The position numbers and the translations under genes are program-made. Under the pieces are notes generated by a model. It was not told where the DNA came from and made no database searches. It worked only from the letters and a program-made list of their open reading frames with translations. A stretch of DNA of 64,000 nt from Lactovum sp047974165 (GTDB taxonomy: Bacteria; Bacillota; Bacilli; Lactobacillales; Streptococcaceae): the NCBI GenBank assembly GCA_047974165.1, contig JBKECB010000070.1, forward strand, positions 7,322 to 71,321. The letters run 5' to 3'. This document shows positions 26,429 through 34,677 of the stretch, piece by piece. The first letter of the stretch is position 1; each line of letters opens with the position of its first letter.

Positions 26429-27388
26429 TTATATTTTTTCTCTTGTTTTTTCTACAAATGCTTGAAACTTATCAGTTGGTGTCCCCTGCCATTGACCTTC
26501 TTTGTCACGTAGAGAATCAACCATTCCCTGTAAGAAAGCATCATAGCCTGTCCAAAAGCTTGAAAACTCCTCTAAAAGTTTAAAGTGCTCATCCCAAAAT
26601 GCTGCCTCATCTGCTGGTGGGTATCGGGTATAGCGCATATAGACATCAGCCACATAGCTCTTCATATGCATGGCAAGAGTATCAGGTCTCTTTTCAAATG
26701 TCTTCTTAAAGTAGAGACGATTCTGAAGTGCCCAGGTGTGTGTTTGATATTCAAAAGACTTTCCATTACTTCTCACCAATGAATTTGCATTATATAACCA
26801 GCTATAAACCACGCTATCAATATAATAAATGTCTGTAGAAAGCTGACAAGAAAGACCGACAAAATAAGTATCCTCAAAGATTCTCAACTCTGGTTGAAAG
26901 CGAATCCCTTGCTCCTCAACATACTGACGATTAAACCACTTGGCATAAACTGATTTCCAATCATACTGTGTGTGAATCAGGTAACGAAACTCTCCTGACT
27001 CAACAATGTACTGCTCGATATAGCGAGCAATAACAATCTGATGGTCTCCTGTTCCTTTAACAGCATTGAAAAACTCTAAAAGAGCTCCTGCAAAGTGAAA
27101 CTCATCATCTGAGTCCATAAACATCAAATATTTACTCTCTGAATGATCAATCCCATACTGACGAGCAAGTCCTGCTCCTACATTTTCCTCTAGATGATGA
27201 TAGTGTAAGTCCAAATTTGAAAAAATATCAAACTTACTAATATCAATTGTAGGTCCTCCATCATTTACCAGATGAACATCAATCTCTGAGAAGTCAATCC
27301 CAATCTGACCATTTACTGAGCCCAATACAACGGAAAGATTTTTTTCTGTTTGTCCTTTAAAAGGAATGATAATACTTACTTTTTTCAT
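26429..27388 (-). CDS. Family 2 glycosyltransferase, third of three paralogues
   Basis: 319 residues, GT-A fold. N-terminal nucleotide-binding strand KKVSIIIPFKGQTEKNLSVV and metal-binding DxD-type motif MFMDSDDEFHFAG (about 91-103). The C-terminal helices are longer than in minimal GT2 enzymes. It overlaps the preceding paralogue by 4 nt. The three enzymes probably act one after another on a cell-surface glycan or glycoprotein; donor and acceptor are unknown. Confidence 0.85.
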   Translation of the reverse strand: MKKVSIIIPFKGQTEKNLSVVLGSVNGQIGIDFSEIDVHLVNDGGPTIDISKFDIFSNLDLHYHHLEENVGAGLARQYGIDHSESKYLMFMDSDDEFHFAGALLEFFNAVKGTGDHQIVIARYIEQYIVESGEFRYLIHTQYDWKSVYAKWFNRQYVEEQGIRFQPELRIFEDTYFVGLSCQLSTDIYYIDSVVYSWLYNANSLVRSNGKSFEYQTHTWALQNRLYFKKTFEKRPDTLAMHMKSYVADVYMRYTRYPPADEAAFWDEHFKLLEEFSSFWTGYDAFLQGMVDSLRDKEGQWQGTPTDKFQAFVEKTREKI

Positions 27389-28332
27389 ACTTTTCCTCTC
27401 GTTTTTACCTTTTCAAGAAATGCTTGAAATTCAGCTTCTTGAAGACGCTTTTTACTTGCTTCGGCAAGATCTAAACTTTCATTTTCTCTTTCAGCCTCAA
27501 AGTCATTCCAATAGCGCAACATATTATTAAAGAAGAGCTGCTCATCTTCTGGAGTTAATGGTGGATAATTTTTATAATAATCATAACATTGAAAGGCTGA
27601 GCTTATCACAGAACTTCTAATGATTTCATGCTTTTTCTCTCTGATTTTTTCAGCTGAAAAATAACAATAATCCACAAACAGATGTGTCTTATGAATAAGA
27701 CCATTTTCTCCTATACGACTAAGTGAATTTTTATTCCACAACCAACTATAAATTACACTCTCCAAAGGCTGTACATGGTCAGCCAAGAGACAGGCTAAGC
27801 CGACAAAATAAAGGTCTTCATTTGCCTCTCTTAGACCCGGATGAAATCTTAACTCTTTTTCTAGAAGATAAGAGCGTTTGAAGAACTTTCCATGAAGTGC
27901 TCCCCAGTTATTTGTATCTGACTGGATATAGTAAAAGGTATCGTTATGACGCTGCTGCTCTAAAAATCGAGCAATAATCACTGGATGGTCTCCTTTATCT
28001 TTTAAAAGATTAAAGAAATCAAGCAGTCCACCTGCATAGTGCATCTCATCATCAGAATCCATAAACATAAGGTATTCACCCTCTGAGTAATCAATTCCAT
28101 ACTGACGTGCCATTCCTGGGCCTACATTTTCCTTTAGCTCATGATATCGGATGGTTAAATTTCCAAAAATATCAAACTTAGATGGATCAATTGATTCTCC
28201 TCCATCATTGATCAGATTGACATCTATCTGTGAAAAATCAAACCCAATCTGACCATTGATTGAAGCCAGCGGAATTGCAAGGTCTTTTTCTGTCTGTCCT
28301 TTAAAAGGAATAATAATACTTAACTTTTTCAA
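27385..28332 (-). CDS. Family 2 glycosyltransferase, second of three paralogues
   Basis: 315 residues. Same layout as its neighbours: KKLSIIIPFKGQTEKDLAIP start, NVGPGMARQYGIDYSEG and the acidic motif MFMDSDDEMHYAGG. Differs most in the C-terminal third (Lys/Glu-rich end), which usually sets acceptor preference. Overlaps both neighbours by 4 nt, implying coupled translation and fixed stoichiometry. Confidence 0.85.
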   Translation of the reverse strand: MKKLSIIIPFKGQTEKDLAIPLASINGQIGFDFSQIDVNLINDGGESIDPSKFDIFGNLTIRYHELKENVGPGMARQYGIDYSEGEYLMFMDSDDEMHYAGGLLDFFNLLKDKGDHPVIIARFLEQQRHNDTFYYIQSDTNNWGALHGKFFKRSYLLEKELRFHPGLREANEDLYFVGLACLLADHVQPLESVIYSWLWNKNSLSRIGENGLIHKTHLFVDYCYFSAEKIREKKHEIIRSSVISSAFQCYDYYKNYPPLTPEDEQLFFNNMLRYWNDFEAERENESLDLAEASKKRLQEAEFQAFLEKVKTRGKV

Positions 28333-29297
28333 GATAATCCTTTCTTTTCAAGTGATTGCTTTACAAAATCTTCAAATTTAGAAGTGTCAACACTTCGATA
28401 TAATTCCATTTGTGCATTTTCATTAACAAGGCCTTGAGCCACTGCATGATAACCTGAATAATAGTCTTTAAAATCTTCAAGTAATCGCTTATGAGCTGGC
28501 CAAAAATCAGCATGGTACTTTTCTTCTAAGATACTGTAGCGTAAAAAGATATTATTCATATAACCATCAACTGTGCTCATCAAAAACTCTGGACGATAGT
28601 TGGCAAGCTTTTCCAAGTAAGGATGCATGGACTTTACCACAGCTAAAGTCTGATGGCTAAAAAATTCCTTGTCACTACGGACAATCGAGTTGGGATTATA
28701 AAGCCAACTATAAACCACACTATTTAAATCATAGAGATTTTGAGCGAGCATGCAGGCAAGACCCACAAAGTAATTATCCTCAAAAATCCTTAAATCAGGA
28801 TGAAATTTTAAGTCAATATTTTCCAAATGTACTCGACGAAAAGCTTTCGCATAAACTGCCTTCTTATCCATACTTGGATGTGTCCGATATCGAAAAGTTC
28901 CATCTGGTTGATAAATATACTGCTCTAGGTAGCGTCCAATAATCACATCATAAGTTTCTGGTATTTTAAAAACATTAAAGAAATCAAGGAGGGCTCCAGC
29001 ATAATGAAGCTCATCATCTGCATCCACAAACATGATATACTCTCCTTTTGATTGGTCAATACCATACTGCCTTGCCATTCCTGGACCTACATTTTCCTTC
29101 AACTCATGATAGTGTAAATTCAAATGAGAAAAAATATCAAACTTCTCACTTTGGATGCTTTGTCCACCATCATTCACAAGATGAACATCAATTTCTGAAA
29201 AATTTACTCCAATCTGTCCATTTATCGAAGCTAAAGGAACTGCAAGATCTGCCTCTGTTTGTCCCATAAATGGGAGAATTATACTTAATTTTATCAT
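28329..29297 (-). CDS. Family 2 glycosyltransferase, first of three paralogues
   Basis: 322 residues. IKLSIILPFMGQTEADLAVP at the N-terminus and MFVDADDELHYAGA as metal motif. First gene of the cluster; a TATACT -10-like box lies upstream (around 29345), and the ribosome site is weak. The three genes clearly arose by tandem duplication. Enzymes of this type extend glycans on surface proteins or polysaccharides. Confidence 0.85.
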   Translation of the reverse strand: MIKLSIILPFMGQTEADLAVPLASINGQIGVNFSEIDVHLVNDGGQSIQSEKFDIFSHLNLHYHELKENVGPGMARQYGIDQSKGEYIMFVDADDELHYAGALLDFFNVFKIPETYDVIIGRYLEQYIYQPDGTFRYRTHPSMDKKAVYAKAFRRVHLENIDLKFHPDLRIFEDNYFVGLACMLAQNLYDLNSVVYSWLYNPNSIVRSDKEFFSHQTLAVVKSMHPYLEKLANYRPEFLMSTVDGYMNNIFLRYSILEEKYHADFWPAHKRLLEDFKDYYSGYHAVAQGLVNENAQMELYRSVDTSKFEDFVKQSLEKKGLS

Positions 29298-29404
29298 TTT
29301 TAAATTTTCTAGTTCTTTCTTAATAAAACGGTTCGGTTACTGTTATAGTATAGCAAACTTGTTATTAAAAGTCGAATGTTTTTTTAACTTAAAACTTAGC
29401 AAAT

Positions 29405-31624
29405 TTAGATATATTTCCCAGTGATTGAAGCTTTATTTTCTTTTAGATTTTTAACCAAGCCTTCAAAGATAATCTCGCCTCCTTCATCTCCACCATCTGG
29501 GCCTACATCTATGATCCAGTCAGCTTGTCGGATAATATCAAGCTGATGTTCGATGACAATCAGAGTATTTCCATTATCGACAAAGTGGTTCATAATTCCA
29601 AGCAATCGTTCAATATCGCTCAGATGAAGTCCAGTTGATGGCTCGTCTAAGATATAGATTGAGCCTTTTTTATAAAATTCTGTTGCTAGTTTTAAGCGTT
29701 GTTTTTCTCCACCTGAAAGTGTAGAGGTTGATTGTCCAAGTGTGATATAACCTAGCCCTACTTCATTTAAGGCTTTTAAACTTTTATGGATAGCTGCTAC
29801 TTTTGAAAAGAAATCAACAGCTTCCTCTACTGTAAGGTCTAAAACGTCAACGATATTACAGCCATTATAGAGATAGTTTAGAACTTCAGGCTTATACCTT
29901 TTGCCCCCGCAGTCTTCACAGATCTGGTGAACTGTTTCCATAAAGGCTAAGCTACTTTCTAAGTAGCCTTTCCCTTTACAACTCTCACAAGCACCCGCTG
30001 AGTTATAGCTGAAGAGGTTGACTTTTTGTCCATTTTCTTTAGCAAAGAGCTTACGGATGCCATCCATAATCCCTATAAATGTAGCTGAGTTACTTCTAGA
30101 ATTTCCAGTAACCCCTACTTGATCGACATAGACAGCATCAGGAAAATTTACCCGGAAGCTTGTTTCAATCAGGGTGGATTTTCCTGAACCAGCAACTCCT
30201 GTCACTACTGTTAAGGTTTTTTCTGGTATTTTAAGAGTTTGAGCTTTTAAGTTATGAGTCGAGCTTTCAATTCCCTCAAGGAAGTTTTTTGCTGAACGAG
30301 GGTCTTCCTTTGCCTTTGTCTGAGCTGCAAGATACCTTCCAGTCAGGCAGTCTGAAGTTAGCAATTCCTCATAACTTCCTGTAAATACAATCTCACCCCC
30401 ATGTTTACCAGCTGCAGGTCCTAACTCTACAATCCAATCTGCAATCTTTATAACATCTGGATCATGTTCAATGATAAGAACAGTATTTCCCTTATCACAA
30501 AGCTTTGAGAAAATTGTATTCATACGCACAACATCTCGTGGATGAAGACCGGTTGATGGCTCATCAAAAATATAGAGCATATCCGTCAGTGGATTATTCA
30601 GATGTTTGACAAGCTTAACACGCTGAGACTCACCGCCAGAGAGAGTTGACGTTTCTCTATTTAAAGTCAAATAACCCAAGCCTAACTCTACCAAATGATC
30701 TATTTGTGAAATCAAAGAATTAAGAGACTTTTTATCTTTAAGAGGAAGTTCTGATAAGATTTCTGAGAGTTCCTTAAGCTGTAAAGACATGAGATCATGA
30801 ATGTTATAATCTCCAATCTTTACCGACAGAGCTTCTTTTGAAAGTCTTTTTCCCTGACAACTTGAACAAAGGATATCCTCACACATCTCATCAATGACCT
30901 TTTGCTTTTTTTCTGTCATCTCAGAAGCATTTTCTAAAAAAGAGCGATTGAAGCGATCTACTAACCCTTCATAAGTCAGATTAAAGCCACCCACATCTAC
31001 TTTTCCAACATCACGTCCATAATAAAGCCGCTCTAACTCTTCTTTTGAATAGTCTTTCACTTTTTTATCAGCATCAAAAATATCTTTTTTAATAAAAGTT
31101 TCCATAATCTTTTGGTAAGCTTTAAAAATAATTGCTCCCTCATTTAAAGACTTTTCAGGATCAATCATTTTATCAAGCTTCAGGGTTAACTTTCGTCCAA
31201 TCCCTTGACAATCTGAGCACATCCCTGCTGGCATATTAAATGAAAAGTAGTCAACTGAACCAATATGTGGCTGCCCTACTTTGGCAAATAAGTTACGTAA
31301 AATAGGCGCAATATCTGTGATTGTAGCCAGTGTACTCCTTGCATTTCCACCCAGCTGTTTTTGGTCAATCACAATAGATGCCGGGAGATTTTCAACCCTC
31401 TCAACATTTGGACGCTCATATTTAGGCATAAACTGGCGGACAAAGGTTGGATAAGTTTCGTTTAGCAAACGTTGTGATTCATTTGCTAGAGTATCAAATA
31501 CAAGTGAAGATTTCCCTGAGCCAGAAACACCTGTAAAAACAGTTATTTTCTGCTTTGGAATATCTATTGAGATATTTTTTAAATTATTTTCATTGTCTGA
31601 GATAATACGTATAAAATTTGACAC
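29405..31624 (-). CDS. UvrA-like ABC ATPase (short UvrA paralogue)
   Basis: 739 residues against about 940 for housekeeping UvrA. Two ABC modules: Walker A GVSGSGKSS and GVAGSGKST, two LSGGE signatures (STLSGGESQR, STLSGGEKQR) and DEPSTGLHPRD/DEPSTGLHLSD. CxxC zinc pairs are seen (CSDCQGIG, CSSCQGKR, CESCKGKG, CEDCGGKR). The shorter length points to loss of the UvrB-binding/insertion part, as in class II UvrA proteins linked to drug tolerance. It binds DNA presumably, but is unlikely to be the main excision-repair UvrA. Confidence 0.85.
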   Translation of the reverse strand: MSNFIRIISDNENNLKNISIDIPKQKITVFTGVSGSGKSSLVFDTLANESQRLLNETYPTFVRQFMPKYERPNVERVENLPASIVIDQKQLGGNARSTLATITDIAPILRNLFAKVGQPHIGSVDYFSFNMPAGMCSDCQGIGRKLTLKLDKMIDPEKSLNEGAIIFKAYQKIMETFIKKDIFDADKKVKDYSKEELERLYYGRDVGKVDVGGFNLTYEGLVDRFNRSFLENASEMTEKKQKVIDEMCEDILCSSCQGKRLSKEALSVKIGDYNIHDLMSLQLKELSEILSELPLKDKKSLNSLISQIDHLVELGLGYLTLNRETSTLSGGESQRVKLVKHLNNPLTDMLYIFDEPSTGLHPRDVVRMNTIFSKLCDKGNTVLIIEHDPDVIKIADWIVELGPAAGKHGGEIVFTGSYEELLTSDCLTGRYLAAQTKAKEDPRSAKNFLEGIESSTHNLKAQTLKIPEKTLTVVTGVAGSGKSTLIETSFRVNFPDAVYVDQVGVTGNSRSNSATFIGIMDGIRKLFAKENGQKVNLFSYNSAGACESCKGKGYLESSLAFMETVHQICEDCGGKRYKPEVLNYLYNGCNIVDVLDLTVEEAVDFFSKVAAIHKSLKALNEVGLGYITLGQSTSTLSGGEKQRLKLATEFYKKGSIYILDEPSTGLHLSDIERLLGIMNHFVDNGNTLIVIEHQLDIIRQADWIIDVGPDGGDEGGEIIFEGLVKNLKENKASITGKYI

Positions 31625-31639
31625 AATACCCTCTTTCTT

Positions 31640-32119
31640 TTATTTATGATAACTACTTCCTTGATTTATCATCGCTGAACGATAAATCTGTTCTACTAAA
31701 ATTAAACGCATCAGTTGGTGTGGAAAAGTCATTCGACCAAAACTTAACTTTAAGTCTGCACGTTTAATAACTGCTTCTGATAAACCTAGAGAGCCTCCAA
31801 TAATAAAGGTTAACTTTGAATTACCATAAAGTTCCCAGTCTGAAATTTTCTTTGCCAACTCTTCACTATTTAGTAATTTGCCATCCAAGGTCAGCACGAT
31901 CACTTTTTCATCTCTTGACAGCTTTTCAAGTATCTTTTGTCCCTCAACCTCTTTGATTTTTTGCTTTTCATTTTCCGAAGGATTATCAGGAATTCTTTCA
32001 TCAGCTAGACCTATAATTTCTAAGCCACCAAAAGCTTTCATTCTTTTAAGATATTCATCAATCCCTTCACGCAAATAAGCTTCTTTTAACTTTCCTGGAG
32101 CAATTATTTTAAATTTCAT
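31640..32119 (-). CDS. rlmH: 23S rRNA (pseudouridine1915-N3)-methyltransferase
   Basis: 159-residue SPOUT methyltransferase, full length. Begins KFKIIAPGKLKEAYLREG; the SAM-binding knot is in FIIGGSLGLSEAVIKRADL (about 105-123) and the C-terminus FPHQLMRLILVEQIYRSAMI is highly conserved. It lies beside and divergent from htrA, the streptococcal/lactococcal arrangement. No ribosome site: an extended -10 (TGATAAAAT) ends only 6 nt before the ATG, so the mRNA is probably leaderless. Confidence 0.96.
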   Translation of the reverse strand: MKFKIIAPGKLKEAYLREGIDEYLKRMKAFGGLEIIGLADERIPDNPSENEKQKIKEVEGQKILEKLSRDEKVIVLTLDGKLLNSEELAKKISDWELYGNSKLTFIIGGSLGLSEAVIKRADLKLSFGRMTFPHQLMRLILVEQIYRSAMINQGSSYHK

Positions 32120-32125
32120 AAATTT

Positions 32126-32134
32126 ATTTTATCA
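32126..32134 (-). promoter_or_regulatory. Extended -10 of rlmH
   Basis: TGATAAAAT on the minus strand (TAAAAT = 32131-32126), 6 nt before the ATG and without a recognisable -35. Confidence 0.6.
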
Positions 32135-32176
32135 CAGATTTATTTTCCACTATAAAAATTAAAATGAAAGCTTGAT

Positions 32177-32270
32177 TTATTCACATTCTTAGAGAATTCT
32201 TCACATTTTTGTGGAAAATTTTTCTTTTTTCCACAAGATTTGTGAACTTTTTTCTATTATTTGTGGAAAA
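32177..32270. promoter_or_regulatory. Cluster of DnaA-box-like sequences
   Basis: TTATTCACA (32177-32185, +) matches TTATNCACA exactly. One- or two-mismatch copies lie at 32197-32205 (+), 32210-32218 (-), 32227-32235 (+), 32241-32249 (-) and 32262-32270 (-). Six motifs in 94 bp with alternating orientation, between rlmH and htrA. Confidence 0.5.
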
Positions 32271-32295
32271 CTCTATAACTTGCTATCTCTACTCT

Positions 32296-32328
32296 TTTAA
32301 GATATCATTAAGTTGTTCTTCATAAAAT
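32296..32328 (+). promoter_or_regulatory. htrA promoter with CiaR-like direct repeat
   Basis: TTTAAG-N5-ATTAAG (32296-32312) differs by one base from the streptococcal CiaR repeat TTTAAG-N5-TTTAAG. It lies 10 bp before a -10 TAAAAT (32323-32328), the layout I recall for CiaR-activated promoters such as pneumococcal htrA. Confidence 0.5.
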
Positions 32329-32354
32329 GTATTTATTAAGAAAGGAATTTATTT

Positions 32355-33530
32355 ATGGCAAAAGGATCATGGGTAAAAAGTCTACTAGCTGGGTTATTAG
32401 GGGGTGTTATTGCCTTAAGCGCAAGTACCGGCTATAATTTACTAACACAAGAAGATAAACAAACATATACTTCTACAGGAAAGATTGATACAAATACAAG
32501 TGTTGTCTCTTCAGATACAACTGAAGCTATTGATATTGCTGCAGATGCTGTTGTCTCTGTCTCAAACTATCAAAAAGGTATAAGTATAGGAAGTTATTTT
32601 GGAGGAGTAGATAACTCAAATAGTTCTGATAACTCTAGTCAGCTTTATGGTGAAGGCTCAGGAGTTATCTATAAAATAAAAGATAATGAAGCTTATGTCG
32701 TTACTAACTATCATGTCATTGCTGAAGCCGATGAGATAAAAGTTACACTTTCAAGTGGAAAATCTTACGAAGCTACTATTGTTGGGGAGGAAGCTAGTAA
32801 AGATATCGCAGTACTTAAAATGTCCTCAAAAGGAGTCGAGACGACTGCAACTTTTGCCGACTCTTCAAAGTTAACTGTCGGCGAGCCAGCAATTGCAATT
32901 GGTTCTCCAAATGGAATTCAGTATGCTAATTCTGCAACAGAAGGTATCCTCTCAGCAGTGAGCCGTTCGGTATCTTATGTCCAAGAAGATGAAGCAACCG
33001 TTGCAAATGTTAATGCCCTTCAAACAGATGCTGCTATCAATCCCGGAAACTCTGGTGGTGCTTTAATTAATATCAAGGGAGAAGTTATCGGAATTAACTC
33101 AAGTAAACTATCCAGTACTTCTGGTGGTGTTTCTGTTGAGGGAATGGGATTTGCAATCCCCTCTAATGATGTAGTTAATATTATTGATAACATCGAAGAA
33201 GATAAGGAAATGCCTGCTATCGGAATCTCTATGCAAGATTTAAGTGTTCTATCTTCCAGTGATTTGGAAAGCCTAAAGATTCCTGAAGAAGTCACAGCTG
33301 GAGTTTATATCGTTTCTGTTGCCAATAACCTTCCTGCTCAAAAGGCTGGACTTAAAGAAGGAGACATTATTACAAATTTAGATGGTGATGATATTATTTC
33401 TGGTGCCTCTCTTCAATCAGCTCTTTTAAATCATGAGGTTGGAGATACTATTGATATCACTTATTACCGTAATGGTAAAAAAGAAAGTCAAAAGTTAACT
33501 CTCAATGCAGACGCTAGCCAGCTTAATTAA
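32355..33530 (+). CDS. htrA: Surface serine protease HtrA/DegP-like
   Basis: 391 residues. N-terminal membrane anchor (about 7-28), then a trypsin-like domain with catalytic His120 (VTNYHVIAE), Asp150 (SKDIAVLK) and Ser233 (NPGNSGGAL), and a C-terminal PDZ domain (about 290-385; AQKAGLKEGDIITNLDGDDI). It degrades misfolded secreted proteins at the cell surface and limits stress. The ATG has AAAGGA upstream. In streptococci parB and oriC follow; here glycolipid genes follow instead. Confidence 0.96.
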   Translation: MAKGSWVKSLLAGLLGGVIALSASTGYNLLTQEDKQTYTSTGKIDTNTSVVSSDTTEAIDIAADAVVSVSNYQKGISIGSYFGGVDNSNSSDNSSQLYGEGSGVIYKIKDNEAYVVTNYHVIAEADEIKVTLSSGKSYEATIVGEEASKDIAVLKMSSKGVETTATFADSSKLTVGEPAIAIGSPNGIQYANSATEGILSAVSRSVSYVQEDEATVANVNALQTDAAINPGNSGGALINIKGEVIGINSSKLSSTSGGVSVEGMGFAIPSNDVVNIIDNIEEDKEMPAIGISMQDLSVLSSSDLESLKIPEEVTAGVYIVSVANNLPAQKAGLKEGDIITNLDGDDIISGASLQSALLNHEVGDTIDITYYRNGKKESQKLTLNADASQLN

Positions 33531-33535
33531 ATCTT

Positions 33536-33557
33536 AGACTCGAAATTTCGAGTCTTT
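33536..33557 (+). terminator. htrA terminator
   Basis: Perfect palindrome AGACTCGAAATTTCGAGTCT followed by a T-rich run, 6 nt after the stop. Confidence 0.85.
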
Positions 33558-33611
33558 ATTTTTTCTTTATCCTTATAAGACTTTAGTCTAATACCTTATT
33601 TATTGAATAAA

Positions 33612-33620
33612 TGCTATAAT
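33612..33620 (+). promoter_or_regulatory. Extended -10 of the cpoA-like gene
   Basis: TGCTATAAT (33612-33620) ends 7 nt before the ATG at 33628, so transcription would start at or next to the start codon. Confidence 0.65.
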
Positions 33621-33627
33621 ATAAGTT

Positions 33628-34677
33628 ATGTTTTCAACTGATCATACAAAATTAAAAATCAAGATGATGTCCTCTGCTGAAAAGGTAGCAGGGCAAGGAG
33701 TAAGCTCAGCTTATAAAGAGTTGATTCGCTTACTAAAAAAATACAATAAAGATCAGATTGAATTAAGCTTTAATCGTTATTTTCAAGTTGCAGATATTAC
33801 ACATTATCATACTGTTGATTTTCTTTTTTATCTGCAATCTTTTTTAGGAAAGAAAATTGTTGGTAGAAAGATTGGTTATGTACATTTTTTACCTGAAACT
33901 TTAGACGGATCAATCATTTTACCTCTTCCTCTCTTCTGGATTTTTAAATTTTATGTTCGACTTTTTTATCGACGTATGGACCATCTTGTAGTTGTAAATC
34001 CTGATTTTAAAGAAAAGCTAATTCAGATTGGAGTTGCTGCTGAAAATATCAGTTTTATTCCTAATTTTGTCTCAAAAGAACAGTTCTACGAGCTAGATTC
34101 TGAAGAAAAGATAAAAATTCGTAAAAGATATAAACTTTCCAACAATGATTTTCTTGTACTAGGAGCAGGGCAAGTTCAGTATCGAAAGGGAATCGATGAT
34201 TTTGTTGAGCTTGCTAAGTCCAACCCTGATATTCAATTTATATGGGCCGGAGGCTTTTCCTTTGGAGCAATCACTGGAAACTACAAGCATTATAAATATT
34301 TAGTTGAACATCCCCCTAAAAATTTACTCTTTACAGGTATTGTAGACCGAGATGAAATTCAAAAACTAAATAATATCGCAGATATTTTTCTACTTCCTAG
34401 CTATGATGAGCTTTTCCCCATGTCTATCTTAGAAGCTGCTAGTTGTGGTGCAGCCATCATGTTACGTGACTTAAAACTCTATCATAATATCTTGGCTGGA
34501 AAGTATATTGCCTGTCAAAATCGTCAAGAAATGGAATTAGAACTAAGAAAAGTAATCCATTCACCTGAAATTATTCAGCACTATCGTTTAATGTCTAAGG
34601 ACATCCAACAAAATTATTCCGAAGAACATCTGACACTTATTTGGAGAGACTTTTATAAGGAGCAAGCAAACTTATGA
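33628..34677 (+). CDS. cpoA: CpoA-like glycolipid glycosyltransferase (GT4)
   Basis: 349 residues, very close in layout to pneumococcal CpoA, which adds a second hexose to glucosyl-diacylglycerol to make the membrane glycolipid/lipoteichoic-acid anchor. Landmarks: MMSSAEKVAGQGVSSAYKEL, RKIGYVHFLPETLDGS, AGQVQYRKGIDDF and the EX7E motif ELFPMSILE (about residue 270). Cytoplasmic membrane face. Its stop overlaps the next gene by 4 nt. No ribosome site precedes the ATG; see the -10 feature. An internal ATG at about codon 13 also lacks a ribosome site. Confidence 0.85.
   Translation: MFSTDHTKLKIKMMSSAEKVAGQGVSSAYKELIRLLKKYNKDQIELSFNRYFQVADITHYHTVDFLFYLQSFLGKKIVGRKIGYVHFLPETLDGSIILPLPLFWIFKFYVRLFYRRMDHLVVVNPDFKEKLIQIGVAAENISFIPNFVSKEQFYELDSEEKIKIRKRYKLSNNDFLVLGAGQVQYRKGIDDFVELAKSNPDIQFIWAGGFSFGAITGNYKHYKYLVEHPPKNLLFTGIVDRDEIQKLNNIADIFLLPSYDELFPMSILEAASCGAAIMLRDLKLYHNILAGKYIACQNRQEMELELRKVIHSPEIIQHYRLMSKDIQQNYSEEHLTLIWRDFYKEQANL

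Noticed and set aside
33020..33295. 91-codon minus-strand frame inside htrA
   Set aside because: Covers the htrA active-site Ser region in antisense; no promoter or ribosome site.
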